From Desulfitibacter sp. BRH_c19 (lineage in GTDB: Bacteria > Bacillota > DSM-16504 > Desulfitibacterales > Desulfitibacteraceae), in the NCBI GenBank assembly GCA_001515945.1, contig LOER01000032.1, forward strand, positions 124,001-188,000: a DNA stretch of 64,000 nt, written 5' to 3'. The notes below the pieces were generated by a model, which did no database searches, was not told where the DNA came from, and saw nothing but the letters and a program-made list of their open reading frames with translations. The stretch's first letter is position 1; each line of letters starts with the position of its first letter. A program made the translations under genes and the position numbers. Positions 1-9,769 of this stretch are shown here, one piece after another.

Positions 1-2105
1 TTTATAAGAATAAAATATAGTAATAAGCCTAAAGCATAAATAAGGATAGCTACTGCCATAAATCCAATTAAAATATAGACGAGAAGACCTATTGTTGAGT
101 AATATTTTTTAAGTAAATACTCTCCTTTAGAAACTATATCAACTGGGACATTTAAGCTATTAGCTTCTAGCCTGGTTAATTCATTATCCGTTCTAAAGGA
201 TAATGGTAATAGATAACCTTCTTTTTCTAGTTCAGTAGCCATTTCAACATTTATATATAATGTTTTAGTTTCCTCTGGTTCTAGTACTATTTGGGTATTA
301 ACTAGTTTTCCCAAGCTACTTTCCATATCTATAAAAAGTGTTTCTTTAAAATGTGATATGTTTTGAATTTCTAAAGGAATAGATAAAACTCCCCCTGAAA
401 CACTCCATAAACTTCCCTGTGAATTATTGATAATTATATTTCCTGGTGGGGCTACTAAAAAACCTCCTAGTTTTTTCTCTAGAATAAATTCATCCCCTCT
501 ATATTCCCCCACAACTATTATCATAGCTTCTGCTATGCCTGCACGATCAAAGGCTTGCCTATTGCTCCAGATACCATCAGCACTTCTAATATCTCCATGC
601 TCTGCAGCTCCACTATCATTTAAAGCAATAAATTCCGAATAACCATCCTCATAGTCAACTACAAGGTTAAAGCTTTCAACCTTTAAGTCATTACTTTCAG
701 TAATACGGTTTCCTCCAATTGATAGAGAAGCAGTTACTATAACTTCTTCCCCTATCCTATAACCATCTTCTATCCAGAAGTCTGTTAAAAGGCTAGGAAG
801 AAGCTTGACATATAGCTTTGTGGAAGATGTATTTACCACCTTATTATCCATAAGTAAGTTTACCTGTATATCATAGGTGCCAGCCAGATTGGCTCCATCA
901 TAAATGCCTATAAAATATCCATTTTCTTGCTTAAGCTTCACTATTTCAGGTCTATCCTGTCCAGGCTTTGTTAATTCAACAGTCACATCAAGATTTTGGT
1001 TTGTAGTACCACCCAGAGGAACATACACCTTAAATTCTACAGACTCATTTAAGGAGTGCTGTGAATAGGGTACTGGAGACATGAGCCAGGCCTTTAGAGA
1101 AATATCTAGATCAGCCATCAGGCGAATACTCCCTCTACCTGAAACTTCAATTTCCCACTCTCCAAGATGGTGTTCTCCAGGCATAGCTAGGGTAAGAATC
1201 CGATAATTATCTTCTATGCTTTCCGTAATACCCTCATCCATTAAATCAATATTTGCAGGCTTCTTAATCTTTATTTCATAATCAGAATCTGGGGCATCTA
1301 AAAAAAGTAAATTAACCTGATTGGTATATTCATCTACAAAAAAGCTAAGAGTTTCTCCAGTATTTGTGAGTAAGTAATCTTCGTCATATATATTATTGCG
1401 ATTTTTTAATTTTCCTAAGAGATTATAAAAGGTATGTGCTAAATCAGAAGGAGTATCTAAAATATAGGCTTCAGCCTTTGTATCCATAGATATTTTATTA
1501 ATAATATCAGGATCAATTTCGTTACTAAAGGCAACAGAATAAATGGGATATCTTTGAAGAGTAAAATTTGTTACGGTTTCCCACATGGATTCCATATATG
1601 TTTTCATAAAAGCGGTATCATTGCTTCGCCGTGAATCAGGATTAGGCTCTCCGTCTGTCAGAAATATGACAACAGGTCTTAAATCTTCCTGGTCAAGCTG
1701 CTGTAACTGGTCGTATGCAGCCTCAAATGCTCCTGTGTAATCAGTATTTCCACGTTGATCAGGCTTGCCAGATAAGGTATTTTTAATTACTTCTTTATTC
1801 GAATTACTTGCTACTTTCTGAATGGGAACAACTACCTCAATTCTATCATCAAAAGTGATGATACCAAGGTAGTCATCTTGACTTAACAAATCTATAAAGA
1901 TATTGGCAGCAGTTTCACGTAACCTTTGTGGATCAGTATCAGCCATGCTGCCAGATATGTCTATTATAAGGACAACACAAAGGTTTTCCTTTGCTAGCTC
2001 TGAATGTTCTTCAGAGGCATTAGTTATTTGACACAGAGATAAAATAGCAAAAATAATCAAAAGTATTATAATTAGCCTGCTACTGCTTTTAGCTAAAAAC
2101 ATCAT
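1..2105 (-). CDS. VWA-domain membrane protein of the Tad locus (partial, 3' end off window)
   Basis: The reading frame is open from an ATG at 2103-2105 (or the adjacent ATG at 2100-2102) to the left edge without a stop, so the C-terminus is missing. The protein starts with a signal/anchor segment, then a von Willebrand factor A domain with the MIDAS motif DISGS and a later TDGEPNPDS segment. Extended beta-rich, Ig-like regions follow, and a hydrophobic helix lies near the left edge. The Shine-Dalgarno GGGGG overlaps the tadC stop, so it is the last visible gene of the Tad operon. VWA proteins of this layout bind metal-dependent ligands at the cell surface. A role as pilus-associated adhesin or assembly factor is inferred from position only. 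Confidence 0.85.
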   Translation of the reverse strand, partial: MMFLAKSSSRLIIILLIIFAILSLCQITNASEEHSELAKENLCVVLIIDISGSMADTDPQRLRETAANIFIDLLSQDDYLGIITFDDRIEVVVPIQKVASNSNKEVIKNTLSGKPDQRGNTDYTGAFEAAYDQLQQLDQEDLRPVVIFLTDGEPNPDSRRSNDTAFMKTYMESMWETVTNFTLQRYPIYSVAFSNEIDPDIINKISMDTKAEAYILDTPSDLAHTFYNLLGKLKNRNNIYDEDYLLTNTGETLSFFVDEYTNQVNLLFLDAPDSDYEIKIKKPANIDLMDEGITESIEDNYRILTLAMPGEHHLGEWEIEVSGRGSIRLMADLDISLKAWLMSPVPYSQHSLNESVEFKVYVPLGGTTNQNLDVTVELTKPGQDRPEIVKLKQENGYFIGIYDGANLAGTYDIQVNLLMDNKVVNTSSTKLYVKLLPSLLTDFWIEDGYRIGEEVIVTASLSIGGNRITESNDLKVESFNLVVDYEDGYSEFIALNDSGAAEHGDIRSADGIWSNRQAFDRAGIAEAMIIVVGEYRGDEFILEKKLGGFLVAPPGNIIINNSQGSLWSVSGGVLSIPLEIQNISHFKETLFIDMESSLGKLVNTQIVLEPEETKTLYINVEMATELEKEGYLLPLSFRTDNELTRLEANSLNVPVDIVSKGEYLLKKYYSTIGLLVYILIGFMAVAILIYALGLLLYFILI

Positions 2106-2112
2106 TTACCCC

Positions 2113-3039
2113 CTAAAACATTGTCTCAAAGGCCTGCATAATTCGAATAGCAGCTGGTCCTAGTAAAACTACAAACAAGGTTGGAAAGATAAAAAAGATT
2201 AATGGGAAAAGCATTTTAATAGGGGCTTTCATGGCCTTTTCTTCTGCCCTCTGCCTCCTTTTATGTCTCATGGAAACTGCCTGAATTCGTAATGTATTGG
2301 CAATATTACTTCCCAATTGCTCTGCCTGAATGATGGCACTAATAAAGGTCGACAAATCTGCTACACCTGTTCTTTTTGTAATACCCCTGAGAGCCTCCTC
2401 TCTGGTTCTACCTCGACGCATTTCATCAAGAGCACGATTTAATTCCTTACTCAACTCTCCTGGCATTTTATCAGCAACTCTTTTCAAAGCCATATCAAAT
2501 CCCAACCCCGCCTCAACAGTGACCAGGAGAAGATCAAGCATATCAGGCAAGCTGTTTTGAATCTCCATTTGCCTATTAGCTACCTTTGAACTTAAAACTA
2601 CCGATGGCAGGAAAAATCCAAACAAAAACATCACAATGAGAATTAGAAATAACCTGTCACTTTGGATATCTACTAGCTTAAATATGACTAAAAAAATAGA
2701 TGATAATAAAACACCTAATACGACCTGCATGGTTAAAAAAGAATTAAAGGTTAAATTCCAGGGGTTACCTGCATATATTATCTTCTTTTCAACCTTATGC
2801 TTAATCTCTTTAGGCGCCAGACTCCCTAAAATATTACCAAGCTTGCAATAGGCAGGCTTAATGATTCTTTCGATAAAGGGCTTGCGTAAATCATTATCAT
2901 CTTCCAATTCCCTGCCTATCTTTTTAATCTCTTGGAGTCTCTCAGTAATTGCAATTTTATTTGCAAAAATCACTTCATAGAGAATTAAAACAAAAGTAAC
3001 TATTGTACTAAAAACAAGTATTCCTATTATATATTCCAT
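2113..3039 (-). CDS. tadC: Tad pilus inner-membrane platform protein TadC
   Basis: This 308-residue type II secretion F-domain protein has an N-terminal membrane helix, a cytoplasmic four-helix region and two C-terminal membrane helices. The conserved stretch PDMLDLLLVTVEAGLGFD and the later AEEKAMKAPIKMLFPL are typical of TadC. Known TadC proteins pair with TadB to form the platform on which the TadA ATPase drives Flp pilin polymerisation. It follows tadB by 18 bases. The length is normal for the family and no defect is visible. Confidence 0.93.
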   Translation of the reverse strand: MEYIIGILVFSTIVTFVLILYEVIFANKIAITERLQEIKKIGRELEDDNDLRKPFIERIIKPAYCKLGNILGSLAPKEIKHKVEKKIIYAGNPWNLTFNSFLTMQVVLGVLLSSIFLVIFKLVDIQSDRLFLILIVMFLFGFFLPSVVLSSKVANRQMEIQNSLPDMLDLLLVTVEAGLGFDMALKRVADKMPGELSKELNRALDEMRRGRTREEALRGITKRTGVADLSTFISAIIQAEQLGSNIANTLRIQAVSMRHKRRQRAEEKAMKAPIKMLFPLIFFIFPTLFVVLLGPAAIRIMQAFETMF

Positions 3040-3057
3040 TATCTCACCTTCTCTTTA

Positions 3058-4029
3058 CTAGACCTTAATATCAACTATTCTGCGAATAAGAATTACGCCA
3101 ACTATCATAAAGAATACGGCAGTACCTATCATAATCAAACCCATTGTTTCTTGAATAAGAACAAGCATATACTCTGGGTTCATAAGAGTGATAATTCCAG
3201 CTACCACAGCAGGCAAGGCACAGATAATGATAGCTGACAATCTGCCCTGAGCAGTTAAAGTTCTGATTTCTCCCTTAATTCTGATTCTTTCTCGAATAGT
3301 ATTGGATATATTATCAAGAACTTCAGCCAGGTTACCCCCCACCTGTCTTTGAATAAGTAGTGCTGTAATAAACATATCCAGGTCCTCATCATCAGTTCTA
3401 TCTGATAAATTTTGGAGTGCCTCTTCCATTGGTTTACCTAATGAGTTCTCTCTAATAACCCTGCCAAACTCCTCTGCAATGGGAGCTTCCATTTCCTTAC
3501 TAACTACAGACATTGCCTGGGGAAAGCTAAACCCAGCGCGTAAACCGTTAGATATAATGGTAAGAGCTTCAGGTAATTGTGAGTTTAAAGCTCTCATTCT
3601 TTTTTTCTTCTTAATATCTAAGAGGATATTAGGTAGCTTAAAGCCCAATAATCCTCCAGTTATTGCCAGAATTAAAGTTCTTGAAATTAAAAATAGGAGA
3701 AGAAAGATACCTAAGGCAGTTGCTAGACAAACACCAAAAAATTCCTCAGCCTTCATTAAAACATGTGCCTGGTTTAATTTTCTCTGGATGCTTTCTTTAT
3801 AGGCCTCACGAGAAAACAGTTTTCCCAAGGCACCCATTAAGTTAAAGAATTCCTCTCGAAAACCCTTAGCTTTACTGTCTTCCTTAGAATAGCTACTATT
3901 CTTTACATTTGCATAGGTGTCAATTCTATTAAGCACCTTCAACCTGGAGCTAAATATTAAAGTATATATGCCTATAGTTAATAGAATTACAGTCAAAAAG
4001 ACCCCTAGTAATATTAAATAGAAGATCAT
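3058..4029 (-). CDS. tadB: Tad pilus inner-membrane platform protein TadB
   Basis: This 323-residue protein has an N-terminal membrane helix, a central hydrophobic pair (about residues 100-135), the F-domain signature LPEALTIISNGLRAGFSFPQ and two C-terminal membrane helices. This is the standard TadB layout. Its start overlaps the end of the tadA ATPase gene by four bases (ATGA), which indicates translational coupling. TadB and TadC together form the membrane platform for Flp pili. The separate assignment of B and C rests on order (A-B-C) as well as sequence. Confidence 0.93.
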   Translation of the reverse strand: MIFYLILLGVFLTVILLTIGIYTLIFSSRLKVLNRIDTYANVKNSSYSKEDSKAKGFREEFFNLMGALGKLFSREAYKESIQRKLNQAHVLMKAEEFFGVCLATALGIFLLLFLISRTLILAITGGLLGFKLPNILLDIKKKKRMRALNSQLPEALTIISNGLRAGFSFPQAMSVVSKEMEAPIAEEFGRVIRENSLGKPMEEALQNLSDRTDDEDLDMFITALLIQRQVGGNLAEVLDNISNTIRERIRIKGEIRTLTAQGRLSAIIICALPAVVAGIITLMNPEYMLVLIQETMGLIMIGTAVFFMIVGVILIRRIVDIKV

Positions 4030-5390
4030 TTAAAAGTCCTCCAGATATTATCAGTTTCTTCAACTGCCTTAAATACAGCAGTAGAGGTGCTTTCTCCATG
4101 TGCTTTAAACTTTTCCATGAATTTAGGTATGATCCCAGTAGGAATATTTTTACCTATGATATTTCCTTTTTCATCAAAGCCATCCTGCCTAAATACAAAA
4201 ATATCCTGAATGGTGATTGTATCTCCCTCCATACCTACTACTTCTGATATCTTTGTTATTTTTCTAGTACCATCAATAAAACGAGCACTATGAATAATTA
4301 AGTCAATAGCAGATGAAACCTGCTCTCTAATGGCTCTTAATGGTAAATCCATTCCTGCCATCATTACCATTGTTTCAAGACGAGCCAGGCCATCCCTTGG
4401 GTTGTTAGCATGAACTGTGGTTATTGAGCCATCATGACCGGTGTTCATTGCTTGAAGCATATCAAGACACTCTCCTCCACGAACCTCTCCTACCACTATC
4501 CGATCAGGTCTCATACGAAGAGAATTTATAACAAGATCTCTGATTGTTACAAGACCTTTTCCTTCTATATTTGATGGACGACTTTCGAGAGTCACAACAT
4601 GTTCCTGTTTGAGCTGCAATTCAGCAGCATCCTCTATGGTTACAATCCTCTCAGAGTGGGGGATAAAGCTAGATAGCACATTTAAAAAAGTAGTCTTACC
4701 ACTACCAGTACCACCAGAAACTATTATATTAGTTCTTGCCCTTACACATGACCTTAAGAACTTTGCCATTTCCGTTGTTAAAGTTCCAAAGGATATTAAA
4801 TCCTCAAGGGTGTAGGGATCCGTAGCAAATTTACGAACGGTAATTGATGGACCTATAACACTCAAAGGTGGAATTATTACATTTACACGAGAACCGTCAG
4901 GTAAGCGTGCATCCACCATGGGAGAGCCTTCATCTACTCTTCTACCTAAGGGAGTGATAATCTTGTCTATGATATGCATTACATGGGAATCATTTCTAAA
5001 GGTTATTTCTGTTTTATAAATTTTACCCTCTCTTTCCACATAAATCTTTTGGGGACCATTTACCATGATTTCCGTAACAGTTGGATCATTAATTAATGGA
5101 GTTATAGGGCCAAACCCAAGGATCTCATCAACAACTGTATTTACTATCTTTTGTTTATCAGGGTGAGACAGGTGCCTATTTTGTTCTTCAAGGGTACTAT
5201 GTAAACTGTCATTGATTTGTTCAATAATTTCTTTTCTCTGAAGGGTCTCTATCTGTTTGTTACCAATACTATCTATGACATATCCTAAAGTAGTTGAGGC
5301 TATCTCTTCTAATTCCTTTCTTTTGTTAACAATATTTTCTACCGGTTTGGGCCTTTTGGAACCATTTAGAGTAAGATCATTTGATAACAC
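4026..5390 (-). CDS. tadA: Tad pilus assembly ATPase TadA/CpaF
   Basis: This 454-residue secretion ATPase of the GspE/VirB11 superfamily powers Flp pilus assembly from the cytoplasmic face. Visible motifs are Walker A GGTGSGKTTFL, an Asp box (VTIEDAAELQL), Walker B (RMRPDRIVVGEVRG) and the His box SITTVHAN. The N-terminal helical part carries VTEIMVNGPQKIYVER, the CpaF signature that precedes the ATPase core. It lies between tadZ and tadB. The length is normal for CpaF proteins, and nothing in the active site is missing. Confidence 0.96.
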   Translation of the reverse strand: MLSNDLTLNGSKRPKPVENIVNKRKELEEIASTTLGYVIDSIGNKQIETLQRKEIIEQINDSLHSTLEEQNRHLSHPDKQKIVNTVVDEILGFGPITPLINDPTVTEIMVNGPQKIYVEREGKIYKTEITFRNDSHVMHIIDKIITPLGRRVDEGSPMVDARLPDGSRVNVIIPPLSVIGPSITVRKFATDPYTLEDLISFGTLTTEMAKFLRSCVRARTNIIVSGGTGSGKTTFLNVLSSFIPHSERIVTIEDAAELQLKQEHVVTLESRPSNIEGKGLVTIRDLVINSLRMRPDRIVVGEVRGGECLDMLQAMNTGHDGSITTVHANNPRDGLARLETMVMMAGMDLPLRAIREQVSSAIDLIIHSARFIDGTRKITKISEVVGMEGDTITIQDIFVFRQDGFDEKGNIIGKNIPTGIIPKFMEKFKAHGESTSTAVFKAVEETDNIWRTFK

Positions 5391-5421
5391 TTATATCCCA
5401 CCTTTTGTAAAGGATTTTATA

Positions 5422-6600
5422 CTAATTTACTTTCAACTGACCATTTTCATTACTCATACTTTTCCGAGCGAGCTCTAAAAAGTTTCTGCTTATCTTTGCA
5501 CGAGGATATAGTGATACTACTGGGTCACCTTTATTTAATGAGGAGAGTACCATCTTATATTCCGCAGGAATAATACCTGCAAGGCTAGTATTTAAAGTTG
5601 TCTCAACATCCTTTACCCTTATTTCTCCCCTTGATTCAGCCCTGTTTAAGAGTATTTTTATTTTCTTTCTCGGATAATTCAAATCATGTAAGGTTAAAAG
5701 AGATGCCTTGATATTACGCAAGGTAGCAACATCTGGTGTAGTTATTAACATGAGTATATCTGCTGCCTGAAAAGCAGGCATAACTGGTTCATAAAACCTT
5801 GCAGGCATATCTACCACTACATAGTCAAAGCTACTCTGAAGTATCCTTAAGATAATTTGAATATGATCTGCAGTAATAAATTCAGTTATCTGGGGTGTAG
5901 AATTAGCTGGTAGAACTTTAATTCCTGACTTATGGGGAATTAAATAGCTTTCCATTAAATCTCTATCTAAATTACGAATGTCATTGATAATATCTGATAT
6001 TGTATATCTAGGCATAATATTTAAGGCTAATGCAGCATTGCCAAAATCTAAATCCAAATCAACCAAAACAACTTTTTCTCCTGTTACTTCTGCAAGTGAA
6101 ACAGCTAGATTTGTAGAAACAAAGGTTTTACCCACTCCACCCTTTGTACTAAAAACTGTAATAACCTGCCCCTGTTTTGCCTGTTTTCTAAGTGTGGGAT
6201 TTTTATCCCTTTGAACACCCTGTTTCTTTTTCTCTGTCTGGTAGCTACGATAAATGGAATCAACAAGCCTCGAGGGTGTAAAGGGCTGAACTATCACATC
6301 CTTTGCACCTACAAACATAGCTTTTCTTAAGGTTTCTTCACCCATCTCTGTTTCAGCTATTATTGTACAGATTCCAGGATATTCTCCTGCTATTTTTTCA
6401 GCTAGCTTGTAACCATTTTCATCTATGTCCACGCCAATAATTAACACATCGGGATCAGAGTTTTCCAGTAAGTCAAAGGTTTGCTCCTGATTCTCAGCAT
6501 CACCTATAACCTTAATGTATTCAACATTAGATAGCATATTGGTGATAGCTACCCTTTCCTCTTGATCCTTTTCGACTACTACAACCTTTATAACTTCCAT
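5422..6600 (-). CDS. tadZ: Pilus localisation protein TadZ/CpaE (receiver-like plus ParA/MinD ATPase)
   Basis: The N-terminal 120 residues resemble a response-regulator receiver fold (VVVVEKDQEERVAIT, DVLIIGVDID). A ParA/MinD-type ATPase follows with the deviant Walker A STKGGVGKTF and the downstream motif VVLVDLDLDFGN. TadZ/CpaE proteins place the Tad machine in the cell. I chose the ATG at 6598-6600 because AGGTG lies six bases upstream. An in-frame GTG at 6607-6609 would add three residues and overlap cpaB. The receiver-like part is probably not phosphorylated, as in other CpaE proteins, but this was not proved here. Confidence 0.92.
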   Translation of the reverse strand: MEVIKVVVVEKDQEERVAITNMLSNVEYIKVIGDAENQEQTFDLLENSDPDVLIIGVDIDENGYKLAEKIAGEYPGICTIIAETEMGEETLRKAMFVGAKDVIVQPFTPSRLVDSIYRSYQTEKKKQGVQRDKNPTLRKQAKQGQVITVFSTKGGVGKTFVSTNLAVSLAEVTGEKVVLVDLDLDFGNAALALNIMPRYTISDIINDIRNLDRDLMESYLIPHKSGIKVLPANSTPQITEFITADHIQIILRILQSSFDYVVVDMPARFYEPVMPAFQAADILMLITTPDVATLRNIKASLLTLHDLNYPRKKIKILLNRAESRGEIRVKDVETTLNTSLAGIIPAEYKMVLSSLNKGDPVVSLYPRAKISRNFLELARKSMSNENGQLKVN

Positions 6601-6605
6601 ATCTA

Positions 6606-7322
6606 TCACCTCTCTCTGAATGAATCGAAATTGGTAGAATTGAAACTGTCTACATCAGCCGTAGAAGTATCTACTGGTGAACGAAGTGTTAGATGGAAAG
6701 TTCCGCTTTGTAGGGAATAGACTAGTACTTCAGCCTCTTCAGGCGTAACTAGTAAAGTTAATGTACTCACTACACTTCTCGTAGCATCATCTTTGGGCTG
6801 GGTCTGTTCACCAGTAGCTAAAATTTCCATGTTTTGAAACATGGTGTATGTAGTAAGCTCATCATTAATCTTTTCATCAGAGTAAGATATTAGTATGTCA
6901 ACCTTGTCCCCTGGAGAAATAAAACCTGCTACTCCGCTAACCTCTCCTATTGGAATTGTAAAAGCACGCATGTTTTCAGGTATTCTATATGATAATGTAG
7001 CTTTTGTTTCATCCATCACTACTCTACCTGATAGCACCTGCTCTCCCTTAATAATCTCAGATTTTGAAATTCCTCCTACTACATTATCCATACTGGTTAT
7101 TGCCTCAGGATGGACAGCATCAGATGGCATTGATTGCTTGTCCAACATCTCTTCAGTAATCCTAATATAGGCAGGTATTGTAGTCTTTGCTATAATTACT
7201 TCAGAATGGGGAACAGCAACTAAAGCAGGTTTGTCAAGGCTTTTAATATAAAAGTTTAAGGCTACTGCAGTAATAAGACCTAAGATAATAGCAAATATTA
7301 ATATGCGTTTATTAAGTTTCAA
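6606..7322 (-). CDS. cpaB: Flp pilus assembly protein CpaB/RcpC (SAF domain)
   Basis: One N-terminal membrane helix is followed by a SAF domain (IIAKTTIPAYIRITEEML) and an RcpC-type region ending in LTLLVTPEEAEVLVYSLQ. CpaB proteins are extracytoplasmic Tad components, often thought to contact peptidoglycan or the secretin. Here there is no secretin, so a wall-binding role is the likelier inference. The TTG at 7320-7322 is preferred because AAGGAG lies 11 bases upstream. A GTG at 7332-7334 abuts the same Shine-Dalgarno too closely. The gene ends six bases before the tadZ start. Confidence 0.88.
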   Translation of the reverse strand: MKLNKRILIFAIILGLITAVALNFYIKSLDKPALVAVPHSEVIIAKTTIPAYIRITEEMLDKQSMPSDAVHPEAITSMDNVVGGISKSEIIKGEQVLSGRVVMDETKATLSYRIPENMRAFTIPIGEVSGVAGFISPGDKVDILISYSDEKINDELTTYTMFQNMEILATGEQTQPKDDATRSVVSTLTLLVTPEEAEVLVYSLQSGTFHLTLRSPVDTSTADVDSFNSTNFDSFRER

Positions 7323-7355
7323 TGAACTGGACACTCCTTTCAGTAAGGTATATTT

Positions 7356-8531
7356 TTAATGATTTTTTATTAGAAATGGACTATTTTTTCTTATTCCTGC
7401 TTGTTGTAATAGAATTTGGTCATCAGGATTATATGGGTTATAAATGTGGATTATTTTACCTGTTAATCTAAAGTCATCACAGCTATAATCATCTGGATCG
7501 GTGTTTATTTTAGCTATGAGATAATCACCAGGTACTATAGGTGAATGAGGTGCATTTAAAGCTACTGATGGGTGAGGCAAAATTATGAAGTATTCCCCAC
7601 CAGACTGATCCAGCATATAATCTATAGGAGAAAGGCCATCCTCATAATTACTTTGAAATATTTTATTTGCTTTACCAGGTTCAGTATCTTGAGTTAAACT
7701 AGTAGTTTCTTCTATTTCAAATTCATCAGGATTTGTAATCCACCACTCTAGATTATTTTTACCTGCAGCTGGTTTAAGTCCTGTCATATCTAATAGTCCA
7801 TAATTAGCACTATCTGTTAACCCTTGGGCATCTACAATAATTCCAATGATCACATTTAGAATAACTGCAGTTTTAAAATTTTCTAGCCGTTGTGTTTTAT
7901 CAGTATAAGGATCATATCCAACATATGTATAGTCATTTAAAATTGGGTCCCCCGCATGATAATAGTGACCTGTATTTGTATCTGTATCAAAATAATAATA
8001 ATACTTCTTGTCTAAACTATTAATATCTCGACCTTTAAGAAATTCATGGTCTTCTATAGTTAGAATAGGTTCTACATTGGAGGAACAGGATAACGGTTCA
8101 TATGTATAGTTTTTGGGATGTGGAGCAAAAGGTTGAAATCCACCGATTGTGACTCTTTGTCTTGCAGTTGCTACAGCACTTACTATATAATCAGAACTAC
8201 CAAAAACTCTACCAAAGAGGCGTGGATAAGAATCCATTACATCAACTCTTACCTCAGTACTATTATTCTGTGCTTGAGCATATACAACACCAGTAATACT
8301 ATGCTTTGCTATATAGTCTGAGGCCATTGTTTGAATATTGCCACTTGGCAATTCCCATGCTGCAGCTAGAGCAGCAGCATCAGCTCCATTTTGCATATTC
8401 CTCTTTTGGAAGTAAAGGTAGCCCACATCCGTAACTAACGCTGTTAGCCCCAACAATAAGATCATGGATGCTGCAACAATAACAAGAACTGCTCCTTTAT
8501 TGTTTTTTACTATAGTATTCTTTAGTTTCAC
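7356..8531 (-). CDS. TadG-like Flp pilus assembly protein
   Basis: The N-terminus has the TadG/TadE signature: KGAVLVIVAASMILLLGL, then a membrane helix and the QKRNMQNGADAAALAAAWEL segment typical of the putative Flp pilus-assembly TadE/G-like domain. The remaining roughly 250 residues form a soluble domain that I do not recognise, with several aromatic and Asp-rich stretches and no obvious repeats. The GTG start at 8529-8531 has GGGGG eight bases upstream. An upstream ATG at 8552 is less well supported. It is probably a minor pseudopilin exposed at the surface. Confidence 0.85.
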   Translation of the reverse strand: MKLKNTIVKNNKGAVLVIVAASMILLLGLTALVTDVGYLYFQKRNMQNGADAAALAAAWELPSGNIQTMASDYIAKHSITGVVYAQAQNNSTEVRVDVMDSYPRLFGRVFGSSDYIVSAVATARQRVTIGGFQPFAPHPKNYTYEPLSCSSNVEPILTIEDHEFLKGRDINSLDKKYYYYFDTDTNTGHYYHAGDPILNDYTYVGYDPYTDKTQRLENFKTAVILNVIIGIIVDAQGLTDSANYGLLDMTGLKPAAGKNNLEWWITNPDEFEIEETTSLTQDTEPGKANKIFQSNYEDGLSPIDYMLDQSGGEYFIILPHPSVALNAPHSPIVPGDYLIAKINTDPDDYSCDDFRLTGKIIHIYNPYNPDDQILLQQAGIRKNSPFLIKNH

Positions 8532-8564
8532 TAAAACTGCCCCCTTGACCATCTATTTCGTTAT

Positions 8565-9305
8565 TTACTTCACATAAACACTATCAGTGTATATTTGTTC
8601 ATATATTGTTCCGTCTGAAGTTGTTATACTATATAAAGTAACAGTATAAGTACCTTTGTTATTATTGTTAAAGTCCACAACCTCTTGATCTTTACCATGG
8701 TTGGTATTAGTTGTCAAAGTAAATGCTCCTCCTTCGATAACAGTACCCTCATAATCAATTTCAAGATATATTAAAGCATCTCCAATGGGATTTCCAGCTC
8801 CATCTAATAATTCAACGCTAACTCGAAGTTTATCACCCGACTGATTTAAGCTTAATTCTTCAAGAACAAATTCTTCTGAGCCTTCAATTATTAGACTATG
8901 TGGTTCATATCTCATTCTTGCACTTATTATAGGAAAATCTATTTCTTCATTTAATACTAGTGGTACAATTAGACCAACTGAAGCATCAATCATAACCATT
9001 ACATCTTCTCCTTGAATACGAGCACTAGGTTCAGGGGAGATATCTATACTTTTAATATTTAAAAATGGAAATGGAGATGTTATTTGGGTTATTTTATTAA
9101 TTGCTTCATGGTCAGTATCATTCAAGTCTGTTACAGCAGATATTCGCACAGCTTCTTTTGAAGCACTATTAACTAAAATATAACAACTAAAAATAATACC
9201 AAATTGTATAATTCCAAATATTAATAATAAAAGCAAAGGTAAAATCAATGAAAATTCTACGAGAGCTTGACCTCTTTCATCCTGTTTACTATAAAAACTG
9301 TTCAA
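8565..9305 (-). CDS. TadE-like pseudopilin with C-terminal Ig-like domain
   Basis: The N-terminus carries the TadE signature ERGQALVEFSLILPLLLLL with a Glu at the position expected after prepilin cleavage. The first 130 residues match a TadE pseudopilin. The last 110 residues look like a bacterial Ig-like/transthyretin-type beta-sandwich (VSVELLDGAGNPIGDALI), an unusual extension for TadE and suited to surface display. The TTG at 9303-9305 follows GAGGTG by six bases. The mature protein is likely processed by the adjacent TadV peptidase, which is an inference from co-location. Confidence 0.85.
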   Translation of the reverse strand: MNSFYSKQDERGQALVEFSLILPLLLLLIFGIIQFGIIFSCYILVNSASKEAVRISAVTDLNDTDHEAINKITQITSPFPFLNIKSIDISPEPSARIQGEDVMVMIDASVGLIVPLVLNEEIDFPIISARMRYEPHSLIIEGSEEFVLEELSLNQSGDKLRVSVELLDGAGNPIGDALIYLEIDYEGTVIEGGAFTLTTNTNHGKDQEVVDFNNNNKGTYTVTLYSITTSDGTIYEQIYTDSVYVK

Positions 9306-9345
9306 TGTTTTCACCTCTTAGAACATTTAATACAAAAACTTCTAA

Positions 9346-9753
9346 CTAATTTATTGCTTGGTTTCGCATTGTTGATTTTGCATTTATAATAAAATCATCA
9401 CCAACAGCTTTATCTAAAATTGGTACAATAATCTCCACACTAGCTGGAACAAAAACTTCTACTTCTGAACCAATAACTCTATTGGATATAGTAACGTTAT
9501 TCATATAGACAGTTAGTAATGGAATACTAGATGTAATACTATTAATTTTATTTATGATTTCTTGATCCTGTTTTCCTACAGATGCCATACGAGCTCCTTC
9601 CCTTGCAGCACTCGTTATTGTAATCTGACTATAAAAGATAAATCCAAATTGTATAATTCCAAAGATTAACATAGCAAGTATGGGTAATACTAATGCAAAA
9701 GAAACCAAACCTTGGCCTTTTTCATTTTTTCTAAAAATTGATAAGAAATTCAA
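9346..9753 (-). CDS. TadE-like pseudopilin
   Basis: This 135-residue protein has the TadE/F signature EKGQGLVSFALVLPILAMLIFGI and the downstream segment ITSAAREGARMASVG shared by the family. It shares its overall layout with the next gene but lacks the Ig-like extension. The TTG start is supported by GAGGTGG four bases upstream. Tad loci commonly encode two TadE-like minor pilins that are cleaved by TadV and are needed for Flp pilus biogenesis. Confidence 0.88.
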   Translation of the reverse strand: MNFLSIFRKNEKGQGLVSFALVLPILAMLIFGIIQFGFIFYSQITITSAAREGARMASVGKQDQEIINKINSITSSIPLLTVYMNNVTISNRVIGSEVEVFVPASVEIIVPILDKAVGDDFIINAKSTMRNQAIN

Positions 9754-9769
9754 GGTACCACCTCGATTA

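Noticed and set aside
427-642. Plus-strand open frames over the 1-20 kb genes
   Set aside because: They lie opposite well-supported minus-strand genes, have no Shine-Dalgarno of note and show no family motifs; they are shadow frames.
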